64,000 bases of DNA from Candidatus Saccharimonadota bacterium (GTDB lineage Bacteria; Patescibacteriota; Saccharimonadia; Saccharimonadales; Saccharimonadaceae), in assembly GCA_900555265.1 (NCBI GenBank), contig UNSL01000002.1, positions 137,740 to 201,739 of the forward strand, in the 5' to 3' direction. This document shows positions 59,566 to 64,000 of the stretch, piece after piece. Position numbers and translations under genes: made by a program. Under the pieces are notes generated by a model. The model was not told where the DNA came from. It worked only from the letters and a program-made list of their open reading frames with translations, and did no database searches. Numbering within the stretch: the first letter of the stretch is position 1; each line of letters opens with the position of its first letter.

Positions 59566-59642
59566 TGGTGGGCAATAGAGGATTCGAACCTCTCACCTCT
59601 TCAACGTCAATGAAGCGCTCTAGCCAAATGAGCTAATCGCCC
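59566..59642 (-). tRNA. tRNA-Val (GAC anticodon)
   Basis: 77 nt with encoded CCA on the minus strand. Acceptor GGGCGAT/ATTGCCC, D arm gctc/gagc, anticodon stem cttca/tgaag, loop TTGACGT with anticodon GAC, T arm agagg-TTCGAAT-cctct, discriminator A. Reads GUC/GUU. Unlike the other two tRNAs it is a lone gene with its own terminator. Confidence 0.95.
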
Positions 59643-59652
59643 AGATATAATA

Positions 59653-59681
59653 ATATTATCATAACAGATGTCTACTATCAA
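59653..59681 (-). promoter_or_regulatory. Promoter of tRNA-Val
   Basis: Minus strand TTGATA (59681-59676), 17 bp, TAATAT (59658-59653), 10 nt before the tRNA 5' end. Confidence 0.72.
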
Positions 59682-59690
59682 GGAGCGTGG

Positions 59691-59696
59691 TATAAT
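59691..59696 (+). promoter_or_regulatory. -10 element of thrS, leaderless
   Basis: TATAAT ends 6 nt before ATG 59703. Confidence 0.75.
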
Positions 59697-59702
59697 ATTG
59701 AT

Positions 59703-61514
59703 ATGAGTAAAGAAGAACTAAAATCTATGAGACACAGCCTGGCGCATATTATGGCGCAGGCTATTCAGCATTTATGGCCTCAGGCGAAATTCGGCGTGGG
59801 ACCGGCTATCGATAATGGTTTTTACTATGATATTTATCTTGATAACGGGACAATTTCTGAAGCTGACCTTCCGAAGATAGAAGAGGAGATGCGAAAGATC
59901 GTAGCGGCTAATTATCCGTTTGAGGGGCGCGACGTGTCGGTAGAAGAGGCTATTGATTGGGCTATAAGTGGAAATCAGTCATTTAAAGTGGAACTACTGA
60001 ATGATCTTAAGCGATCTGGCACTACCGTTGCTAGCGAATTGGCTGGAGAAAAAATGGGATCTGTGTCTGATGGTGATAGTAAAGTCGAGACTGTTTCTTT
60101 GTATTCTCAGGGTGATTACACTGATTTGTGTAGAGGTGGACATGTGGATAGTACTGGAAAAGTTGGTGCATTTAAACTCACTAAGACAGCTGGAGCATAT
60201 TGGCGAGGCAATGAGAATAATCCACAAATGCAGCGAATATATGGTGTAGCGTTCGCTACACAGGAAGAGCTGGATGAATATCTGAATAGATTGGAAGTTG
60301 CAAAACAGCGAGATCATCGCAAGTTAGGCAAGGAGCTTGATTTGTATACGACCTCTCCTCTAGTAGGAATTGGTTTACCTTTGTTTACTCCTCGCGGTAC
60401 GATTTTACGAGACATAGTAGCTCAATATTCGAACCAGCTGAGGCAGAAGTTTGGCTTTGAAAAGGTTTGGACTCCTCATATTACGAAAAAGGATCTATAT
60501 GAAACATCAGGTCATTGGGCTAAGTTCGGAGAAGAATTATTTTTAGTTAAAAGCCAAGAAACTAGTGACGAGATGGCTCTTAAGCCCATGAACTGTCCGC
60601 ATCATACGCAAATTTTCGCCTCACGACCGCGAAGTTATCGTGATATGCCGGTAAGATATTTGGAGACGACAACAGATTATCGCGACGAAAAAACTGGCGA
60701 GCTGGGCGGATTGAACCGTGTACGCTCATTAACGCAGGATGATAGTCATATATTTTGTCGCACTGATCAGATTGAAGGCGAGATTAATAATTTGCTATCT
60801 GCTGCTCGTGAGCTGTACGGATCGATCGATATGAAGCTCAGGGTTAGATTAAGCTATCGTGACGAGTCTGATTCGTATTTAGGCGACCTTAGCTTATGGG
60901 ATTCCGCACAGAACCAGTTAAAGTCTGCTGTTGAGAAAGTAGGCTTGGATTATTTTGAGCAAGAGGGCGAGGCGGCATTTTATGGTCCAAAGATTGACTT
61001 TATGGCAACGGATGCAATCGGCCGTGAACATCAAGTTGCAACTGTGCAGCTTGATTTCGTGCAGCCACAAAGGTTCGGTTTGGAGTATGCGGATGCTGAT
61101 GGCAATTTTACAACACCAGTTATGATTCATTGTGCCTTATTGGGATCAATAGAGCGATTCTTAAGTGTGTTTATAGAGCATACTGGTGGATGGTTTCCGT
61201 TTTGGGCGGCTCCAGAGCAGGTTCGCATTTTGACAATCAACGATACAGTATTAGAATATGTTGATAAAATAACAACTATACTATCAGACATTACCCTCAT
61301 GGAGCCAGTTAGATATAACGATGTAAGATTTACAATAGATTCTAGAAATGAATCATTAGGCAAGAAGATCAGGGAAGCTACCTCTATGAAGATACCTGTT
61401 CAACTTATCGTAGGACCAAAGGATATGGAAGCTAACGAGGTTAGTGTTCGCACGCAATCTGGCGAAGAAAAAATATCGTTGGAGCAGCTTGCTGAGTATA
61501 TAAAATCTTTGTAG
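59703..61514 (+). CDS. thrS: Threonyl-tRNA synthetase without TGS domain
   Basis: 603 residues, starting directly with the editing domain (RHSLAHIMAQAI, and CRGGH about 140-144), the TGS domain being absent; bacterial ThrRS is usually about 640. Class II core motifs: PLFTPRG, motif 2 RYLETTTDYRDE, MNCPHH zinc Cys, motif 3 HCALLGSIERF. Anticodon-binding domain at the C-terminus (VRILTINDTV). Leaderless mRNA by promoter position. Confidence 0.96.
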   Translation: MSKEELKSMRHSLAHIMAQAIQHLWPQAKFGVGPAIDNGFYYDIYLDNGTISEADLPKIEEEMRKIVAANYPFEGRDVSVEEAIDWAISGNQSFKVELLNDLKRSGTTVASELAGEKMGSVSDGDSKVETVSLYSQGDYTDLCRGGHVDSTGKVGAFKLTKTAGAYWRGNENNPQMQRIYGVAFATQEELDEYLNRLEVAKQRDHRKLGKELDLYTTSPLVGIGLPLFTPRGTILRDIVAQYSNQLRQKFGFEKVWTPHITKKDLYETSGHWAKFGEELFLVKSQETSDEMALKPMNCPHHTQIFASRPRSYRDMPVRYLETTTDYRDEKTGELGGLNRVRSLTQDDSHIFCRTDQIEGEINNLLSAARELYGSIDMKLRVRLSYRDESDSYLGDLSLWDSAQNQLKSAVEKVGLDYFEQEGEAAFYGPKIDFMATDAIGREHQVATVQLDFVQPQRFGLEYADADGNFTTPVMIHCALLGSIERFLSVFIEHTGGWFPFWAAPEQVRILTINDTVLEYVDKITTILSDITLMEPVRYNDVRFTIDSRNESLGKKIREATSMKIPVQLIVGPKDMEANEVSVRTQSGEEKISLEQLAEYIKSL

Positions 61515-61525
61515 GATTGAGCTAA

Positions 61526-62428
61526 TTGGATAGGTTTATAAAATTAGATAACGGCGTTGATGAAGGTCGTCTACCACTAATTGTAATTGTTGGTCCTACC
61601 GCTAGCGGCAAGACACCATTGGCTATACAATTAGCGAAGAAGTATAGAGGGGAAATAATTTGTGCTGACAGTAGGACCGTCTATCGTGGTATGAATATTG
61701 GGACGGCTAAGCCTTCTCTGGAAGAGCAGCAGGGAGTTTCTCATTGGGGTCTTGATTTGGTGAATCCGGGCGATTCTTTTAGTGTGTCACAATTTAAGGA
61801 CTATGCCCGTCAAAAGATTAAAGAAGTCCGAAGTCGAGGAAATATTCCATTTCTTGTCGGCGGAACGGGGTTGTACATTGATTCTGTTATATTTGATTTT
61901 CAATTTGGAGGTAAATCCAGCAAAGAAAAGAGAGCTAACTTACAAGAAATGACGATATCTGAACTTCAGCGATACTGTGCTAATCATGATGTAGTCTTGC
62001 CGGAGAATAGTAAAAATAAAAGATATCTAGTTAGGGCTATTGAGCGAGCTGATAAAAAGCCGTCTAGACTGGAGGCGCCATTGAATAATACTATCGTTGT
62101 TGGAATTACTACAGATAAACAGTTATTAAGGCAGAGAATTACAGATAGAGCAAAAAAAATGTTCAAGGATGGTGTTGTAGAAGAAACAATAGGACTAGCC
62201 AATAATACCGGGTGGTGTAATGAGGCTATGACGGGTAATGTTTATCCTATTATTAAGAAATTAATCGAGAAAGAAATAGACGAAGGTCAGGCTATTCAGG
62301 AGTTTATTGTTAGTGATGTAAACTTAGTGAAACGTCAGTTGACGTGGTTTAGACGAAACCCATTTATTGAATGGGGAGATATTCATTCGTGTGAACAATA
62401 TTTATCTCGAGTATTAGATAGTAAGTAA
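61526..62428 (+). CDS. miaA: tRNA dimethylallyltransferase
   Basis: Adds dimethylallyl to A37 of tRNAs reading codons that start with U. 300 residues, with a TTG start (61526) 12 bp after thrS; no nearer ATG. P-loop VGPTASGKT, DSRTVYRGMNIGTAKPS (the usual DSMQVY is changed to DSRTVY), GGTGLYI, and KRQLTWFRRNP close to the end. Isopentenyl donor must be supplied, which CPR cells may scavenge. Confidence 0.93.
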   Translation: MDRFIKLDNGVDEGRLPLIVIVGPTASGKTPLAIQLAKKYRGEIICADSRTVYRGMNIGTAKPSLEEQQGVSHWGLDLVNPGDSFSVSQFKDYARQKIKEVRSRGNIPFLVGGTGLYIDSVIFDFQFGGKSSKEKRANLQEMTISELQRYCANHDVVLPENSKNKRYLVRAIERADKKPSRLEAPLNNTIVVGITTDKQLLRQRITDRAKKMFKDGVVEETIGLANNTGWCNEAMTGNVYPIIKKLIEKEIDEGQAIQEFIVSDVNLVKRQLTWFRRNPFIEWGDIHSCEQYLSRVLDSK

Positions 62429-62437
62429 AAAATATGT

Positions 62438-62443
62438 TACAAT
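62438..62443 (+). promoter_or_regulatory. -10 element before the HTH gene
   Basis: TACAAT, 9 nt before ATG 62453. No strong SD. Confidence 0.45.
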
Positions 62444-62452
62444 TATAGTACA

Positions 62453-63046
62453 ATGATTGATTCATTATTTGGTTCAAAAACTAGGGTAAAATTATTACAT
62501 CTTTTTCTGAATAATCCAGAGAAGTCATTTTACGTGAGAGAAATTACTAGAATGATTGATGAGCAGATAAACTCCGTCCGTCGAGAGCTAGCTAATATGG
62601 TGTCTGTAGGCATAGTACAGCAGGATGCTATTGATAATAAACTGTACTATAGTGTAAATGAAGACTATCCCTACATTAAGCCGCTTGCAGCTATATTCTC
62701 AGATAAAAATACAGAAGGCAGCATGAGCGCTGCAAGTAGTGTTTCCTGGAAAGATTCTTTAGGGAGGATGAGAGGCTTAAGATTGGCTATTATTTCGGGA
62801 AAATTAGTGGTTGGATCAAGCTCTGCTGTTGATCTGCTATTGGTTGGTGATGATATGTCTGCCGTAACTATAAAAAATCTTGTTAAAAAAATCGAAAAAG
62901 ATAGAAAAATAGAGATAAATTATGCCGTAATATCTTATGATGATTTCTATTATAGGATGAGTGTCAAAGATAGGTTTATAATGGATATCGTAAGAAACAA
63001 GCACTCTGTATTAGTAGATACGGAAAATATAATGAGAAAGGAGTAG
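62453..63046 (+). CDS. Winged-helix protein with nucleotidyltransferase-like C-domain
   Basis: 197 residues. N-terminal winged helix (about 1-75: LLHLFLNNPEKSFYVREITRMI, NSVRRELANMV), then a part of about 90 residues with VDLLLVGDD that recalls the nucleotidyltransferase fold found in many HTH-NTase toxin-antitoxin-like proteins, though the GS...DxD motif is not clean (GSSSAVDLLLVGD has G-S and D only). Followed after 2 bp by the MBL-fold gene, likely one operon. Confidence 0.75.
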   Translation: MIDSLFGSKTRVKLLHLFLNNPEKSFYVREITRMIDEQINSVRRELANMVSVGIVQQDAIDNKLYYSVNEDYPYIKPLAAIFSDKNTEGSMSAASSVSWKDSLGRMRGLRLAIISGKLVVGSSSAVDLLLVGDDMSAVTIKNLVKKIEKDRKIEINYAVISYDDFYYRMSVKDRFIMDIVRNKHSVLVDTENIMRKE

Positions 63047-63048
63047 GT

Positions 63049-63687
63049 ATGTTTGAAATAGAGTATAAAGGAGCAAATGCTGTTATTATTACTACAAAAA
63101 AACTTCGTGTAGTATTTGATCCGAATTTAGAGATTGTCGGAGGAAAAAATGTTTCTGTGGATAATGACGTAGAGGTGGTTACAGAGGATCGGTTTGCTGT
63201 TGTGGATTCTACACCAAGACTACTATTTTCGGGCCCAGGTGAATATGAAGTCGGAGACATCTCATTGCTAGGAATTCCAGCGCGCCGACATATAGACACC
63301 GCAGATGATGTTAAAAGATCTACAATATATAAAATTACGGTTGGCGAGGCTAAGGGGGTGGTTGTTGGTAATATTGAGAATAAACTAACTGATGATCAGC
63401 TTGAGAATATAGGTGTTGTTGATTTTGCAATATTACCTGTCGGTGGAAATGGATATACATTAGACGCAATGGGGGCAACTTCAATAATTCGTCAGTTAGA
63501 CCCTAAGGTGGTGATTCCGGTGCACTATAGTGATGCTACTTTGCATTATGAAGTTCCACAGGACGGTGTGGATGAGTTTGTAAAAAACCTAGGAGTTCCA
63601 GTTGTTGAGGCTGGTCCAAAGTGGAAGTTAAAGAAAATAACGGATCTGCCAGATAATTTAACAGTTGTTCAAATATCGAAAAGTTAG
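63049..63687 (+). CDS. Degenerate metallo-beta-lactamase-fold (UlaG-like) protein
   Basis: 212 residues. Order of strands fits UlaG-type MBL: VVFDPNLEI, GEYEVGDISLLGIPA, LPVGGNGYTLDAMGATSIIRQLDPKVVIPVHYSD. But the metal motif HxHxDH is replaced by VTEDRFAVVD and only the last His (VHY) is left, so hydrolase activity is doubtful. AAAGGAG 6 nt before ATG. Kept intact as a frame, hence presumably a binding or structural role. Confidence 0.78.
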   Translation: MFEIEYKGANAVIITTKKLRVVFDPNLEIVGGKNVSVDNDVEVVTEDRFAVVDSTPRLLFSGPGEYEVGDISLLGIPARRHIDTADDVKRSTIYKITVGEAKGVVVGNIENKLTDDQLENIGVVDFAILPVGGNGYTLDAMGATSIIRQLDPKVVIPVHYSDATLHYEVPQDGVDEFVKNLGVPVVEAGPKWKLKKITDLPDNLTVVQISKS

Positions 63688-63705
63688 AGTCTTCTCATTG
63701 AATTA

Positions 63706-63739
63706 AAAATAACTCCGATAATACAATCGGAGTTATTTT
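63706..63739. terminator. Bidirectional terminator before rpmB
   Basis: 14-bp stem (63706-63719 with 63726-63739), 6-nt loop, A-run on the left, T-run on the right; serves the MBL gene and the convergent rpmB. Confidence 0.92.
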
Positions 63740-63759
63740 ATTAAAATTTGATTTAGCGA

Positions 63760-63969
63760 TTACTTATCAGCAGTTGCGCCCAAAATACCTTTTTTCTTCA
63801 GGGTGCGAATAGCTTTTGTGCTTAAAGTCATGGTAATTTTTTGACCGTCAACAACAAAAGTCTTCTTCTGAAGGTTTGGTTTGAAGACGCGTTTAGTGCG
63901 GCGCAGGGAGAAGCTGACGTTGTTGCCATACTGCTTGCCTTTGCCTGTTAAATCACATCGTGATGCCAT
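63760..63969 (-). CDS. rpmB: 50S ribosomal protein L28
   Basis: 69 residues from ATG 63969. MASRCDLTGKGKQYGNNVS, RRTKRVFKPNLQKK, then TMTLSTKAIRTLKKKG, as in L28. Only one Cys of the zinc-type variant is left. GTG 63975 would add two residues; the SD-like GAGAG is at the right distance for the ATG. Confidence 0.94.
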   Translation of the reverse strand: MASRCDLTGKGKQYGNNVSFSLRRTKRVFKPNLQKKTFVVDGQKITMTLSTKAIRTLKKKGILGATADK

Positions 63970-64000
63970 TTCCACTCTCTTTACTTTATTATTAATAACA

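Noticed and set aside
1-64000. Alternative genetic code (UGA as Gly) as in Gracilibacteria/Absconditabacteria
   Set aside because: TGA acts as a stop in many ATGA/GTGA gene overlaps, such as orn/8669, mutM/holA and pilM/pilN, and all genes read well in code 11.

Overview
This window looks like a stretch of a Patescibacteria/CPR genome, most probably a Saccharibacteria (TM7) of the Nanosynbacter type. Evidence: very compact, mostly housekeeping gene content with tiny or overlapping intergenic gaps; moderate to low GC; a Gram-positive-like envelope (sortase, MscL, YhgE/Pip protein, type IV pilus without a secretin gene in view); a separate Rrf2 regulator; CPR-style stripped enzymes (ThrRS without TGS, metal-less variants of DnaG, PilB and a UDG); and TGA used as an ordinary stop (many ATGA/GTGA overlaps), which argues against the recoded Gracilibacteria/Absconditabacteria. 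The taxonomic call is inference from gene content, not from a 16S gene, which is absent.

Layout. 1-3 kb: end of a ribonucleotide reductase small-subunit gene, a flavin-fold protein, a tiny CxxC-ending peptide and pyrG (nucleotide supply). 3-5 kb: two tandem HX4D acyltransferase-like genes and an orphan small ORF. 5-13 kb: argS, mscL, pyrH(-), orn, an MmcQ-like gene, a membrane protein(-), dnaG-rpoD, a dephospho-CoA-kinase-like gene(-). 13-19.4 kb: an unknown gene, polA, a membrane protein, mutM, holA and an AlkD-like repair gene of foreign-looking codon use. 19.4-25.6 kb: rpsT(-), a degenerate DHH-fold protein, truB, rpsO, sortase(-), pnp with a long 5' hairpin. 25.6-30.8 kb: two duplicated Q/P-rich membrane proteins, a family-4-like UDG, and an Rrf2 regulator with a YhgE/Pip membrane protein. 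30.8-39 kb: RNase J, FtsK, rpsF-ssb-rpsR, efp, tlyA, ychF(-). 39-53.4 kb: a large secreted protein followed by a complete inner-membrane type IV pilus locus (pilM-N-O-x-B-T-C, major pilin, pilD, four pseudopilin/PilX-like genes). 53.4-59.7 kb: Xer recombinase(-), ndk, tRNA-Arg, PH-domain protein, PrsA/SurA-like foldase, tRNA-Thr, small membrane protein, glycosyltransferase, NrdR-like(-), a 41-aa gene(-), tRNA-Val(-). 59.7-64 kb: thrS, miaA, an HTH protein, a degenerate MBL-fold protein, rpmB(-).

How it works together. Most genes serve replication/repair (DnaG, PolA, HolA, SSB, MutM, UDG, AlkD-like, Xer, FtsK), RNA metabolism (PNPase, RNase J, Orn, TruB, TlyA, MiaA) and nucleotide supply (RNR, PyrG, PyrH, Ndk, NrdR). 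The accessory part is the surface apparatus: type IV pilus, sortase, large secreted protein, Q/P-rich membrane proteins, lipid acyltransferase-like enzymes; for an episymbiont these would be the host-contact tools.

The most striking genome-wide signal is transcription geometry: in many genes a -10 hexamer ends exactly 6-7 nt before the start codon and there is no Shine-Dalgarno, i.e. the mRNAs are predicted to be leaderless. Two tRNA genes sit 4-5 nt upstream of an ATG, so tRNA 3' maturation would itself release leaderless mRNAs. In contrast, pnp, rnj and rpsF have real leaders; that of pnp carries a 22-bp hairpin of the kind used for RNase III/PNPase autoregulation. No CRISPR array, insertion sequence, prophage or rRNA gene was seen.
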